64,000 bases of DNA, taken from assembly GCA_965215355.1 (NCBI GenBank), contig CBDCDJ010000007.1, positions 248,001 through 312,000 of the forward strand. The letters are read 5' to 3'. The notes under the pieces are model-generated. The model was not told the origin of the DNA, made no database searches, and saw only the letters and a program-made list of their open reading frames with translations. Every line of letters starts with the position of its first letter. Within the stretch, counting starts at the first letter, position 1. This document shows positions 1 through 8,535 of this stretch, piece after piece. The stretch comes from CBDCDJ01 sp965215355. GTDB taxonomy: Bacteria; Deinococcota; Deinococci; Deinococcales; Trueperaceae. A program made the position numbers and the translations under genes.

Positions 1-1
1 C

Positions 2-724
2 AAAGTGGGCACCGAACTCGCTGGGGCCGAAGTGGTGACTTTGGGCCACGGCCTCCACGAGCCGAGTTTGTTCGTCGGTCCCGACAGCCTCAGCTTTTAC
101 ACCTACGCGAGTTACCTGGCCTACGCGACCGGGCACGCCGACGACCTCGCCGCGGCCAACCAAACGATGCTCGAGCTTGCCCAAACCATGCGCCCCGAGG
201 TCGAAACGGCCCGCAACCCGGCCAAAACGCTCGCCTGGAGTTTGTGGAACCGGGTGCCGCTGCTGGTGGCGAGCAAGCCCCAAGCCGGACTCACCGACCT
301 GGTGCAGCGGGTCTTCGCACGGACGGGCAAGTCGCTCGCCATCACAACAGGCGAACACCCGCTCGAGACCCTCGCCGGAGCCTTCGAAAGCCGCCATTCG
401 CTGGGCGACGACGTGGTCGGTTTGGTGTTGGGCGACGAGGACGATGAAATCGCGCTCGCGGTGGAACTCCTCGAGACGCGCGTCGCGCAAATCGAACGCC
501 TCGCGCTGCCCTTCGGCGGTGTGGGCACCGCGCCGAAAGACGCGGGCGCGCAGGCCCTGGTGCTGTGGTACGCGGGTCAGTGGGTCGCGGCGTACCTGGC
601 GCTGCTCCACGGGCTCGAGCCCGCCGACACCGACGTTTACACCGCCCTCCGCACCGCCGCCCCCCTAAAGTCGGAGGATGAGTCGCCCGAGGACGTGTAC
701 ACTGACTCCGAAGAGGCCGTCTAA
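2..724 (+). CDS. SIS-domain phosphosugar isomerase-like protein, 3' part
   Basis: The frame is open from the left edge, so only the C-terminal ~240 residues are present. The segment resembles the C-terminal half of bifunctional phosphoglucose/phosphomannose isomerase-like (TobH-type) SIS proteins: the stretch SLWNRVPLLVAS, a later GVGTAPKDAGAQALVLWYAG segment and a Leu/Ala-rich helical end. These cytosolic enzymes interconvert aldose and ketose phosphates; the substrate here is inferred. The tail is acidic (SEDESPEDVYTDSEE). A GTG at 5 exists, but nothing suggests it is the true start. Family assignment is moderate because the N-terminal SIS motif is outside the window. Confidence 0.55.
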   Translation, partial: KVGTELAGAEVVTLGHGLHEPSLFVGPDSLSFYTYASYLAYATGHADDLAAANQTMLELAQTMRPEVETARNPAKTLAWSLWNRVPLLVASKPQAGLTDLVQRVFARTGKSLAITTGEHPLETLAGAFESRHSLGDDVVGLVLGDEDDEIALAVELLETRVAQIERLALPFGGVGTAPKDAGAQALVLWYAGQWVAAYLALLHGLEPADTDVYTALRTAAPLKSEDESPEDVYTDSEEAV

Positions 725-790
725 AGACCTCAGCTTTTAGGAAGCTGCGAGTATGAGAGTCGGGGAGTCAAAGCTTTTGATACTTTCAGC

Positions 791-813
791 TTTCCACTCG
801 GTCCTCGGTACTT
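791..813. repeat. Dispersed intergenic repeat, copy 1
   Basis: Core CCACTCGGTCCTCGGTACTT just upstream of pspA. Near-identical or degenerate copies occur at 6948-6972, 21444-21462 and 22997-23023, all between genes. Confidence 0.6.
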
Positions 814-829
814 ACTTTAAGGAGACTCT

Positions 830-1498
830 ATGAGCATCATCGACCGCATCGGCACGATTTTACGCGCGAACCTGAACGACCTGCTCAGCCGCGCCGAAGA
901 CCCCGAAAAAATCATCAACCAAACCCTGATGGACATGCGCCAGGCGCAGTACGAGGCGCGCATGGAAGTCGCGCAGGCCATCGCCGAGGGCAAAAAGCTC
1001 GAGCGTGATTACCAAAGCAACGTGCGTGAGTCCGAAAACTGGCTCGACAAGGCCGAAAACGCGCTCAAACAAGACCGTGACGACCTCGCCCGCGAAGCCC
1101 TGAAACGCAAACAGGGCAGCGCCGACCTGGCCGAAGGTCTCAAGGGGCAGCTGGACGCGCACAACGGCATGGTCGACAAGCTCAAAACCCAGCTCCGCGC
1201 CCTCGACGCCAAAATCGGCGAGGCCGAGCGCAAGCGCCAAATCCTCATCGCCCGCCAAAAACGCGTCGAGGCGCAGCAAACCCTGAGCGGTGCGCTCTCC
1301 AAAACCGACACCCGCAAAGCCTTCGAAGCCTTCGACAGGATGGAGCAAAAAATCGAGGGGATGGAAGACCGCGTCAACGCCGAAGAGGAATTGGCCCAAA
1401 GTTTGAGCTTGGACGACGAGTTCGCCGCGCTCGAGCAAGACAGCGCCGTCGAGGACGAACTCGCCGCGCTCAAAGCTAAACTCTCCGACGGCGCTTAG
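830..1498 (+). CDS. pspA: PspA/IM30 family membrane-stress protein
   Basis: 222 residues, the normal length for PspA/Vipp1. It opens with the amphipathic helix typical of the family (MSIIDRIGTILRANLNDLL, binds membrane lipids), followed by an almost uninterrupted charged coiled coil from about residue 25 to 200. The family forms large rings or rods on the cytoplasmic face of the membrane and limits proton leakage under envelope stress. An AAGGAG Shine-Dalgarno lies 6 nt before the ATG at 830. The next gene, 46 nt downstream, encodes a membrane-anchored protein and is probably co-transcribed. No pspF or pspBC is visible nearby. Confidence 0.9.
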   Translation: MSIIDRIGTILRANLNDLLSRAEDPEKIINQTLMDMRQAQYEARMEVAQAIAEGKKLERDYQSNVRESENWLDKAENALKQDRDDLAREALKRKQGSADLAEGLKGQLDAHNGMVDKLKTQLRALDAKIGEAERKRQILIARQKRVEAQQTLSGALSKTDTRKAFEAFDRMEQKIEGMEDRVNAEEELAQSLSLDDEFAALEQDSAVEDELAALKAKLSDGA

Positions 1499-1544
1499 TG
1501 ATAATTCGCAACCACAGCCGTGAGTAAACCGTCGTGAGTGACCC

Positions 1545-2102
1545 GTGGCACTAACCCTCGAACTCGTCCTCGTCCTGCTCCTCGTTTTGGGGCTGGGCGT
1601 GTGGGGCATCGTCAGCGGCGTTCGGCTGAGCCGCCGCCAGTCCAAAACGACGGTGAGCGCGCAAGCTTTAGGCGCGCTGGCGCAACCGTACCGACAACTG
1701 ATGGGCGAGGCGGTAGCCATCGCGCAAGACGTTCACAGGCAGGCCGACAGCGCGCCCGCCGCTTTGAAGCGAGAGCTTGGCGACCTCGCGCAGCGGGTCG
1801 ACATGCTTGTCGAGCGCGCCCTGCCGCGCGCCCGCCACGGGACGAGTTTGGCGGCCTACTTGCTCGAGCTGTCCCCGCGCGAAGCGCAGCACGCCCAGAC
1901 GCTTGCGGCGGCGAACAAGGTCGAGGCGGAACTCGCCGAGTTCGTCGGCACTTTAAAAACCCTGCGCGGCAAGGTCTACCAGGTCCTCACCGACGCCACG
2001 CGACTGAGCACCGACACGTACCTGGCGAAAGACTTGGACGACGCGCTCATCGAGGTCGCGGCGTTGGAAGAGGCGTTTGCCGAGCTTGGTGAAGGGCCGT
2101 AG
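1545..2102 (+). CDS. Membrane-anchored helical protein, PspA partner candidate
   Basis: 185 residues, GTG start. One N-terminal hydrophobic helix (about residues 3-25, LTLELVLVLLLVLGLGVWGI) is followed by a basic stop-transfer patch (RLSRRQSK) and then a wholly helical, Ala/Leu/Glu-rich cytoplasmic part. I do not recognise a named family. Its position 46 nt behind pspA on the same strand suggests it shares that transcript and could tether or regulate PspA at the membrane; that is inference from context only. Confidence 0.6.
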   Translation: MALTLELVLVLLLVLGLGVWGIVSGVRLSRRQSKTTVSAQALGALAQPYRQLMGEAVAIAQDVHRQADSAPAALKRELGDLAQRVDMLVERALPRARHGTSLAAYLLELSPREAQHAQTLAAANKVEAELAEFVGTLKTLRGKVYQVLTDATRLSTDTYLAKDLDDALIEVAALEEAFAELGEGP

Positions 2103-2124
2103 GTCCTCAGACTTCAGGAGTCCC

Positions 2125-2583
2125 ATGCCCATTGTTGGCGACAAACAGACTTTCGCCGTCGAGTACGCCATAGTTGATAGCACAAGTCGACATGTACACG
2201 GACACTTCGCGTTTTGGGTGAATGCACAAAGAGTTGGAAATTGGGAAGATGTTTGCGATTTGAACGGAATTTATAGCTTTTGTGCTCAGTTCGTTCAAAA
2301 TAAAGTTGACCGTCGCCAGCTTACTCTCGCAATGCTGAACAAAGAAGAAGTGTTCGCTACCGTTTATGACCCGGAAATGGTTTACAAAGTCACAAGCTTG
2401 CAACCGAGCTTCAACATTCCCAATGCCAGGTCGCGTTTTGATATTTCTTACCTGGGAATGTCTTCTTTCGCAGATTATTTTGCTGTCCTTCTCGTTCAAG
2501 ATAGAATGCGTGAAAGACTCTTGTGGGCTGATTTGCAGAATCATTATACGAGAGGCGCGTTTGCCTATAAATACTGTTGTTGA
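2125..2583 (+). CDS. Imm42-like immunity protein
   Basis: 152 residues from the ATG at 2125, which has a CAGGAG ribosome site 4 nt upstream; the frame is open further up into the previous gene, but that start has no such site. The N-terminus (GDKQTFAVEYAI ... HGHFAFWVNAQRVGNWED) matches the layout of Imm42 immunity proteins: strand, short loop, then F-W-N-G-like strand and an acidic turn. Such proteins neutralise polymorphic or contact-dependent toxins. No toxin gene is adjacent. Base composition is clearly AT-richer than the neighbours and CTCGAG is absent, consistent with horizontal acquisition. Confidence 0.55.
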   Translation: MPIVGDKQTFAVEYAIVDSTSRHVHGHFAFWVNAQRVGNWEDVCDLNGIYSFCAQFVQNKVDRRQLTLAMLNKEEVFATVYDPEMVYKVTSLQPSFNIPNARSRFDISYLGMSSFADYFAVLLVQDRMRERLLWADLQNHYTRGAFAYKYCC

Positions 2584-2672
2584 GGTTTTGGAAGATTTCG
2601 TCAGCCACTTTTCAGCAGATTGGAATAAACTTTGATAGCCTCGAGCCATCAACTTTTGTCTATACTCGGGCT

Positions 2673-2811
2673 ATGAAAGTTCGTTTTATTTTGAGCGATT
2701 ATGTCGAACAAGCCTTGGCGCTGGCGGCGTATGACAAGCTCGAGGGTGGCAGAGGAAATCGTAGGAACCCTCGAGCGCCAGCTTAGCCTCGAAGAGTGGA
2801 ACGGACTTTGA
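2673..2811 (+). pseudogene. hicB-like antitoxin remnant
   Basis: The ATG at 2673 opens a HicB-like N-terminus (MKVRFILSDYVEQALALAAY DKLE) that runs into a stop at 2784-2786 after 37 codons. The overlapping frame from about 2747 (VAEEIVGTLERQLSLEEW) continues to a stop near 2811 and resembles the helical end of the family. This suggests internal deletion plus frameshift. A TATACT box at 2661-2666 lies 6 nt before the ATG, the leaderless layout seen elsewhere in the window. No hicA is visible. An alternative reading is a short functional peptide. Confidence 0.5.
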
Positions 2812-2898
2812 GGCTCGAGCCCTTCATCTTCGGAGTCTGACCTGAGTATTCCTTCCAGAAACCGAAGTAAGCCTGTGGGTGTATCTGCACAAATCAAA

Positions 2899-2924
2899 TG
2901 GACTTCGGTTTAGAGCCGAAGTCC
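2899..2924. terminator. Hairpin downstream of tRNA-Ser
   Basis: Perfect 10-bp stem TGGACTTCGG / CCGAAGTCCA with a short loop. It is followed by CTTTTTA on the plus strand; the minus-strand side has only short T groups. It may act in both directions, ending the tRNA transcript on the minus strand. Confidence 0.6.
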
Positions 2925-2938
2925 ACTTTTTACGTCTC

Positions 2939-3030
2939 TGGCGGAGAGAAGGGGATTCGAACCCCTGATGCCGGTTACCCGACATACGCGCTTTCCAGGC
3001 GCGCTCCTTCAACCGCTCGGACACCTCTCC
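2939..3030 (-). tRNA. tRNA-Ser (anticodon GGA)
   Basis: Read on the minus strand the gene begins GGAGAGGTGTCCGAGCGG and ends with CTCTCCG plus an encoded CCA. The acceptor stem GGAGAGG pairs fully with its partner. The anticodon loop is CTGGAAA within a CGCGC/GCGCG stem, giving anticodon GGA. A long variable arm (about 3000 down to 2975) is present, as required for type II serine tRNA, and the T loop GGTTCGAATCC is canonical. Confidence 0.97.
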
Positions 3031-3045
3031 GGGCTCGAGCGACGT

Positions 3046-3075
3046 AGCTTACCAGGCGCGCGGCGGGCGGGTCAA
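3046..3075 (-). promoter_or_regulatory. tRNA-Ser promoter
   Basis: On the minus strand TTGACC (3075-3070) and TAAGCT (3051-3046) are separated by 18 nt, ending about 15 nt before the tRNA 5' end. Confidence 0.6.
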
Positions 3076-3091
3076 TTCATTCTACCGCATT

Positions 3092-3865
3092 TCAGGGACT
3101 GCTCCGGGCCAAGCGGTCGAGGGCGGCGATGGCGGGAGCGTAGTTGGGGTCGGCCCCTTGGGCGGCCCGGTACTGGGCTTCGGCTTGCCTGAGGTCGCCT
3201 TTGGCCTCGTAGATTTCGCCCAGCCTGAAATAAGCCTCGATGTAACCCGGATTGGGCAGCGCGTTGGTGCCGGGGTCGTTGGCCTCGAAAATTTGAATGG
3301 ACGCTTGAAACGCCTCGACCGCTTCGTCGAAGCGGTCCAGGGCTTTGAGCATCCGGCCCCGGTTGACCTGCGCCCAAACCTCGCGCTGACCTTCCGGGGT
3401 CGCCGCGGCGGCGGTGTAGGCTTCCAGCGCCTCTTCGTAGTCGCCGCTCTGCCAGGCGACGCGGCCCCAGGCGTTGGCGACCTCGTAGGTCTGGGCGCGG
3501 AGAAAAGTGTCGCGGAGCAGGCGCTTGGCACCTTCGCTGTCGCCTTCGGCGGCGCGCAGCAGACCGTTCAGCAAACTGTAGCGGTAGTCGTCGGCGGGCG
3601 GCTCCAGAGCCAACGCGGCGTCGAGTTCGGCGCGGGCCGCCGCGACGTTGCCGGTCAGGTAGAGCGCGTTGCTGTAGAGGTAGTGGGCCTCGGGGTCGTC
3701 GGGGCGTTCCTGCACGAGCGCGGGGCCGTCGATTTGCGCGGCGACCGAGTAAAAGCCTTCGTTCAAGTTGCTGAGCATCCTGTCCAGCGCCGACTGCGCC
3801 CCACCTAGAGGCGGGGTCGCAAGGGACAGGAGCAAAAAACAGACGAGGACGAGGGCGCGGGGCAT
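3092..3865 (-). CDS. Exported TPR-repeat protein
   Basis: 257 residues. Residues 1-23 form a signal peptide (ALVLVCFLLLSLATPPLGGA, cleavage probably after GGA). The rest is built of tetratricopeptide repeats. Clear units sit around residues 58-90 (DPEAHYLYSNALYLTGNVAAA), 125-155 (VANAWGRVAWQSGDYEEALEAY), 160-195 and 208-245 (EAYFRLGEIYEAKGDLRQAE). TPR proteins act as protein-binding scaffolds, here in the periplasm or envelope; the partner is unknown. It lies 63 nt downstream of csaB on the same strand. Confidence 0.8.
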   Translation of the reverse strand: MPRALVLVCFLLLSLATPPLGGAQSALDRMLSNLNEGFYSVAAQIDGPALVQERPDDPEAHYLYSNALYLTGNVAAARAELDAALALEPPADDYRYSLLNGLLRAAEGDSEGAKRLLRDTFLRAQTYEVANAWGRVAWQSGDYEEALEAYTAAAATPEGQREVWAQVNRGRMLKALDRFDEAVEAFQASIQIFEANDPGTNALPNPGYIEAYFRLGEIYEAKGDLRQAEAQYRAAQGADPNYAPAIAALDRLARSSP

Positions 3866-3928
3866 GAGCGGGTTCAGTTTACCGCGTTGTTACAGAACCC
3901 GTCGTACCGGCGTCAAGGGTCGTAGGCG

Positions 3929-4924
3929 TCAAGGACTGAGCTGGTTCAAAAGATACACCGCGCCCGCCGCGGCCCTGGTTCGGAGCGCGGCGACACGTGC
4001 TGCGGGCACCGGCGGCCGGGTCAGGGCGCAGCGCAACAGTTCGGCCCTGTCGACCGGCAACGTAAAGGCGGGCGCGCCCGCCTCGCCCAGAAAGGCCGCC
4101 ACCTTGGGGTCGTAGACTATTCCGCAAAAGTCCCGCCCCGCCACCGCCGCCAACACGAGGCCGTGCAGCCGCCCCGAAACGACGTAGCTTGAGCGAGCGA
4201 CGTGCTCGAGCAACCCCGCGGGCGTCGTTGCCTGCAAAAGCTCGAGCCCCGGAACGTGTTCTTTCAAAGTCTGCAAAGCCGGGTTGTCCTCACCCGGTTG
4301 CACGGCCGCCGCCGCCACCTTGACGCCTCGAGCGCTGAGGGTTTGTCCGGTTTCGACAAGCGCCTCGGTAATCTCGGGATAGCCCGCGCGGGGGATGAGG
4401 AGGACGGTGTCGGTAGGGGTGCGGGGTGCGGGCGGCTCGAGCGGCGCTTTAAGAAGTAGGGCTGCGTCGGCGCAGAGGTAGGAGGAAATGTTCAGGGACT
4501 CGAGCAAACGTTGCGAAGGCTTGTCGCGCACCGCGACCGTGACGCCGCGGAGTGTAGCAGCGACGGCCCGCCGCCCGCGCTCGCTCAAAGGGCCGACCGA
4601 CTGGCCGTAAACCACCACGCGCTTGCCGAGCCGTTTCGCCGAACTTAGCAGCCCAAGGTAGTACCGCAAGCTGCGAAAACTCGTTTTGTCCTGCAGCAAC
4701 CCGCCGCCGCCGGAGACGAACGCCTCGCAGCGCAGCAGCGCGCCGGGTGCGCCCGCCAACCGCGAAACCGCCCTCACCCCGTGCAGTCGCTCGGTCACCT
4801 CGGGGATTTGGGACAAAACGGTAACGTCGTGTCCGGCACCCCGTAAAATGCTCAAGAGACCGCTCAGTAGGGCCTCGTCGCCTAAGTTGCCGAAACCGTA
4901 ATAGCCGCTGACGAGCACCTTCAT
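3929..4924 (-). CDS. csaB: Polysaccharide pyruvyl transferase, CsaB family
   Basis: 331 residues. Family hallmarks are the N-terminal GYYGFGNLGDEALL motif (residues 7-20), the glycine-rich FVSGGGGLLQD around residue 70, and SGRLHGLVLAA near residue 252. CsaB adds ketal pyruvate from phosphoenolpyruvate to secondary cell-wall polymers; S-layer-homology domain proteins bind the pyruvylated polymer. The ATG at 4924 lies 5 nt after the stop of the DUF5693 gene, so the two are surely co-transcribed, and such a pair fits surface-layer anchoring in Deinococcota. The C-terminus resembles related proteins in length. Confidence 0.9.
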   Translation of the reverse strand: MKVLVSGYYGFGNLGDEALLSGLLSILRGAGHDVTVLSQIPEVTERLHGVRAVSRLAGAPGALLRCEAFVSGGGGLLQDKTSFRSLRYYLGLLSSAKRLGKRVVVYGQSVGPLSERGRRAVAATLRGVTVAVRDKPSQRLLESLNISSYLCADAALLLKAPLEPPAPRTPTDTVLLIPRAGYPEITEALVETGQTLSARGVKVAAAAVQPGEDNPALQTLKEHVPGLELLQATTPAGLLEHVARSSYVVSGRLHGLVLAAVAGRDFCGIVYDPKVAAFLGEAGAPAFTLPVDRAELLRCALTRPPVPAARVAALRTRAAAGAVYLLNQLSP

Positions 4925-4929
4925 GGGCG

Positions 4930-6762
4930 TTAAAGAGGTTTGGGCGCGCCGGCGCTTCCCAGCCAGCGCCGCCCCAAACGGAGCGCGAGTCTGACAACGG
5001 GCACGAGCAGCAAACCGATGACGAGGCCCAGCACGAGCGCTACCAGCGTCCTTTGCAGCGAAATGAGCAGCGGCGTGTGGTAGTGGCTGAAGCTGTTCAA
5101 GATGCTCGCCTGCGCCACCACCCCGCCGGTCAGCAGCGCCGCCGTGACCCAGGCGGGCAGGGTGCGCTCGGTCAGGCCCAGCACCGCCAGCGGGTGTCCC
5201 AGCAGCTCTTTAAAGCGTGGCCGCACGAACAGGTCCGAGAGCAAGCTGCGCAGCGCCAACTCGCCGCTGCTCGCCCCGATGAGTGGAAAGTTGCCGCGCC
5301 GCAAAAAGACCAGCGCCAACGCGAACAGCCCGAGCAGCACCACCGCCACGTTGCCGACGCGAATGGGGTAGTTCCAAAAGTCCTTGACCCAACTCGCCGG
5401 ACGGCGGTAGCGCAGCGCGTAGTGAAACAAGAACAAAACCGGCGGCACCACCAGGGTCGCCGCGACGCCCGCGAACGGGTTTATCGCCAGCATCGCCTCG
5501 CGGTCGCTGCCGACCGCGGACAGCAGCGTCGCGCCCGCCAGGCTGACGAGTGTGGCGAGGCCCAAACTCGTCAAGCGTTCTTTCAAGTGGCCGTAGCCGA
5601 TGACCGGGAAGGTCAGCGCGGCGGCGAGCGCCAGCGCGCCCCAGTCGAAGCCGTTGGCGACCACGCCCAGGCCGAGCACCCCGAGCACGACGAGGAAACC
5701 CCACACGCCGGGGTAGAGCAGCGCGAGCAAACCCAAACCGGCCAAGACGCCGACCGCGCTTAGGCCCCGGAGCAGGGCGTTCGTTTGGTAGTTGATGTCG
5801 AGCGTGTCCAGCGGGCCGACGGTGTAGCCCTCTTGCTCGAGCCGCGCCGTCAAACCCGCCACGAGCTGGTCGGTGTTTTCAAACATGTCGCCGAGCTGTT
5901 CTTCGGTGTAGGGCCGCAGGTAAAAAATCCGCACGCCGCGTTCATTAGCGGCGAGGAGGTATTTGTCAATCAGGCTTTGCGGCGTCAGGCGCTGGTTGAC
6001 GTAGTCCTGGTTGAAGCTCAGCAGCCGCGCGGTGGGAACCTTGCGCACGATTTGCGGCATCCCGTCTTGCTCAGTGCCCTCGATGACGCCGGTTAAATAG
6101 GGTTGCGAGGCGGCGACGAGTTCCGTCAGGCTGTTCGGGTAGCCCGCCACCTGCAAACCGGCGTGAATGAGGTAGTGGGCCTCGGGCGGGAAGTCCGCGC
6201 CGACCTCGCGCAGCCCCGGAAAGTTGCGCGGTCGGTAGGCGATGTCGAAACCCGCCGTCGCCCACGCCTTTATAGACTCGTTGTCCGGCCCGGCGGGGCG
6301 CACCTCGACGGCGCGGCCGGGATAGACGTACCAGGGACGGCCCAAAAACTCTAGTTGCTGAGGGTCGGGCGCGTTTTTGGTGAGGGTCCCGTCAAGCGCA
6401 CCTGGTTCCAACTCGCTCACCAGTAAACTGTCGGGCGGCAGGTTGGGGAGGGGGGCGTCTCGAGCCAGCGCCAACTCCACGGCTTCCGACGCGAGCAGCA
6501 CGGTGATTTCCCCCTTAGCTTCGGCGCTCTCTAAAGTATCTTCGTAAAGTGCTATCCCGTTCAACCCCAAGCTTTGGTAGTGACGGCCCAGTTCCAAGCT
6601 GCTCACACCTAGAACCTGCGCCTGAATGTCCAAAGAAGCCTCGTCCATCAACACCGTGACGACCCGCCGCCCGCCCTCGGCCTGCACGCGGTGCACGACG
6701 AGAAGAGAAGCGGGGATGAGGCTCAGCAGCACGAGTAGCCAAAGAACTGTTTTTAGGCGCAT
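4930..6762 (-). CDS. DUF5693-family polytopic membrane protein
   Basis: 610 residues. One N-terminal membrane anchor (LWLLVLLSLIPASLLVV, 8-25) is followed by an extracytoplasmic domain of about 300 residues and then roughly ten hydrophobic helices from residue ~335 to 600 (for example GLSAVGVLAGLGLLALLY and VVLLGLFALALVFL). This matches the DUF5693 layout, a family often found next to csaB; its biochemical role is not established. Direct linkage with csaB suggests it helps make or export the pyruvylated wall polymer. ATG at 6762. Confidence 0.8.
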   Translation of the reverse strand: MRLKTVLWLLVLLSLIPASLLVVHRVQAEGGRRVVTVLMDEASLDIQAQVLGVSSLELGRHYQSLGLNGIALYEDTLESAEAKGEITVLLASEAVELALARDAPLPNLPPDSLLVSELEPGALDGTLTKNAPDPQQLEFLGRPWYVYPGRAVEVRPAGPDNESIKAWATAGFDIAYRPRNFPGLREVGADFPPEAHYLIHAGLQVAGYPNSLTELVAASQPYLTGVIEGTEQDGMPQIVRKVPTARLLSFNQDYVNQRLTPQSLIDKYLLAANERGVRIFYLRPYTEEQLGDMFENTDQLVAGLTARLEQEGYTVGPLDTLDINYQTNALLRGLSAVGVLAGLGLLALLYPGVWGFLVVLGVLGLGVVANGFDWGALALAAALTFPVIGYGHLKERLTSLGLATLVSLAGATLLSAVGSDREAMLAINPFAGVAATLVVPPVLFLFHYALRYRRPASWVKDFWNYPIRVGNVAVVLLGLFALALVFLRRGNFPLIGASSGELALRSLLSDLFVRPRFKELLGHPLAVLGLTERTLPAWVTAALLTGGVVAQASILNSFSHYHTPLLISLQRTLVALVLGLVIGLLLVPVVRLALRLGRRWLGSAGAPKPL

Positions 6763-6947
6763 GGGTTCGTCCTGTAGTCCGGTCTAAACCGGTTTGGGCT
6801 AGCGTAGAGAGTCGGCTGCGGGCACAAGTGCGTAGTCTACCCCTCGGCCGGGGCGTGGGGCTAGGGGCTGCTTAGGTAGGAGAGAGGAGCAGAGGAGACA
6901 GGGAACGAAGGAGCCGGGGAGAACAAGGCCTGTGACCTTACTCTTCA

Positions 6948-6972
6948 CTTTTCACTCGGTCCTCGGTACTTT
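6948..6972. repeat. Dispersed intergenic repeat, copy 2
   Basis: Shares TCACTCGGTCCTCGGTACTT with copy 1 at 791-813, and runs into the 3' end of the uridine kinase gene. A purine-rich tract (about 6874-6928) lies just before it. Confidence 0.6.
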
Positions 6973-7602
6973 GTGACTTTGGATAAAACTGACCACGTAA
7001 GCGCTCAACACGTCCAGCGCAACGCGGTTCTCACCGCCTTCGGGAAAGATGAGGTTGGCGTGGGCCTTGGTGGGTTCGACGAACAGGTCGTGCATGGGTT
7101 TGACCGTGCGGCGGTACTGGTTGATGACGCTTTCGGCGCTGCGACCGCGTTCTTTGACATCGCGCTCTAAGCGCCGGATAAAGCGCTCGTCGGGCGGCGC
7201 GTCCACGAACACTTTGAGCGTCATGCGGCTGCGCAACTCGGGTTTGTGCAAGACCAAAATTCCTTCGACCACGAGGACCGGGGCCGGCTTCAGGGGCACG
7301 GTGGCTTCGGCGCGGTCGTCCTGGGTAAAGTCGTAGACGGGCCGCGCCACGCCCTCGCCGCGCACCAGCGCGTCGACGTGTTCGACCAGCAAGTCCGTGT
7401 CAAAGGCGCTCGGCTCATCGTAGTTCGTCAGCGCGCGCACCTTGGCGGGGAGGTCGTGCTGGGCGCGGTAGTAAGCGTCTTGGGGCAAGACGACGACCCG
7501 GTCGGCCCCGGCCACACTTATGACGGCCTCGGCGACCGTCGTCTTGCCCGAGCCCGTGCCCCCGGCCAGCCCGATGACGAGCGGTTTGCGGTTCATGTTC
7601 AC
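6952..7602 (-). CDS. udk: Uridine kinase-like phosphotransferase
   Basis: 216 residues. The P-loop GGTGSGKTTVAEA begins near residue 14. The family motif LPQDAYYRAQHDLP follows at ~39, TNYDEPSAFD at ~58, and VVEGILVL at ~111 (Walker B region). RRLERDVKERGRS near residue 141 is the Arg-rich lid. This is the uridine/cytidine kinase arrangement; it salvages pyrimidine nucleosides with ATP in the cytosol. Phosphoribulokinase relatives are less likely at this length. The start may be either of two methionines (MNMN). It is divergent from the next gene. Confidence 0.88.
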   Translation of the reverse strand: MNMNRKPLVIGLAGGTGSGKTTVAEAVISVAGADRVVVLPQDAYYRAQHDLPAKVRALTNYDEPSAFDTDLLVEHVDALVRGEGVARPVYDFTQDDRAEATVPLKPAPVLVVEGILVLHKPELRSRMTLKVFVDAPPDERFIRRLERDVKERGRSAESVINQYRRTVKPMHDLFVEPTKAHANLIFPEGGENRVALDVLSAYVVSFIQSHKVPRTE

Positions 7603-7656
7603 AGGCTAACCGAGTTCGTCCGGCGAGGTAAAGCAGTGGGGCCCATGATTGTGCTT

Positions 7657-7662
7657 TACTAT
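7657..7662 (+). promoter_or_regulatory. -10 box for a leaderless transcript
   Basis: TACTAT four nucleotides before the ATG at 7667, with no Shine-Dalgarno. TANNNT directly upstream of the start codon is the known leaderless arrangement in Deinococcus. Confidence 0.45.
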
Positions 7663-7666
7663 CGAC

Positions 7667-8479
7667 ATGACCCGACGGGTTTGGATTTTGGCTGTTTTCC
7701 TGACACCTTTTGTCGGTTTGGCGCAGCCCGGCCCGACGACGTGCGCAGCGTTTTTTGCAGACGTTGGGGGCGCGGATGTAGCGGAGTTCCCTCAGGCTCG
7801 AGAAGTCAACCTGGCCGACCTCGTCACGGTGCTGACTGCGCTCGACCCAAGGATCATCCCCGCCACGCTCATGTTTGCCGACCCACCCGCCCGCTACGAC
7901 CCCAACGAACACACGGTCGTTGTTTGCACGGATGACTACCTGTTTGTGTTCGTCAACGACCCCTTTGGACTCCGCATTTACAACTTGCCGACGCGGACAT
8001 CAGTCACGGCAAAAATCATAGGCGTGCCGGCTGACGCTCAGCCGTTGCGTCAAGGCGTTTACCTTGTAGAAGTGTTCGTCAACGGTGAGCGCGGAACTGG
8101 TGTCGTCGACGTGAGCACGGGCGAAACTTTGCTGTCCTTGATGCCGGGCGGCTTCAGCTCTTACCTGACCGTGCTCGTGGCTGGAAATAAATTTCTAGTT
8201 CAGGCTTACTCCTGGGGCGCACCCTCAGCCTGGGGAAAAGTGAGCCTCGTGCTCTACGGTCTTTCGCCGCAGGTCGACAAAAACGCCGAAGCTGCCTTAA
8301 CCGAGTTGGCGTCTTGTCGTCATGAATTTCTGCCAACCTCGAGCCCCGGTGGCTTTAGCTACGCGATTTCAGACAGCTACACGATTTCAAAAAACGAGCT
8401 TTTCGTCGTGGACGAGGACGGAGCCGACCCCCGCTTGTTACCTCAATGTCGCGCCGTGGCCGAGCAGATGTCGAATTAA
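7667..8479 (+). CDS. Exported protein of unknown function
   Basis: 270 residues from the ATG at 7667, chosen because a clean signal peptide follows (MTRRVWILAVFLTPFVGLA, cleavage near residue 19); a TTG start at 7649 would lie inside the probable promoter. The mature part is rich in beta strands and Val/Phe/Tyr, with single cysteines spread out (TCAAFF, VVCTDD, ELASCRH, LPQCRA) that could form disulfides. I see no catalytic motif or repeat and do not recognise the family. It converges on pyrG with 56 nt between. Confidence 0.65.
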   Translation: MTRRVWILAVFLTPFVGLAQPGPTTCAAFFADVGGADVAEFPQAREVNLADLVTVLTALDPRIIPATLMFADPPARYDPNEHTVVVCTDDYLFVFVNDPFGLRIYNLPTRTSVTAKIIGVPADAQPLRQGVYLVEVFVNGERGTGVVDVSTGETLLSLMPGGFSSYLTVLVAGNKFLVQAYSWGAPSAWGKVSLVLYGLSPQVDKNAEAALTELASCRHEFLPTSSPGGFSYAISDSYTISKNELFVVDEDGADPRLLPQCRAVAEQMSN

Positions 8480-8535
8480 CCAGTATTGGATAGGTGTGAA
8501 ACTCAGACAAATTTGAAAACTGTTCGGTGACCCAG

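Noticed and set aside
1538..2092. Overlapping 184-codon frame in the gene behind pspA
   Set aside because: Arg/Ala-rich shadow frame of the real gene, as usual in high-GC DNA.
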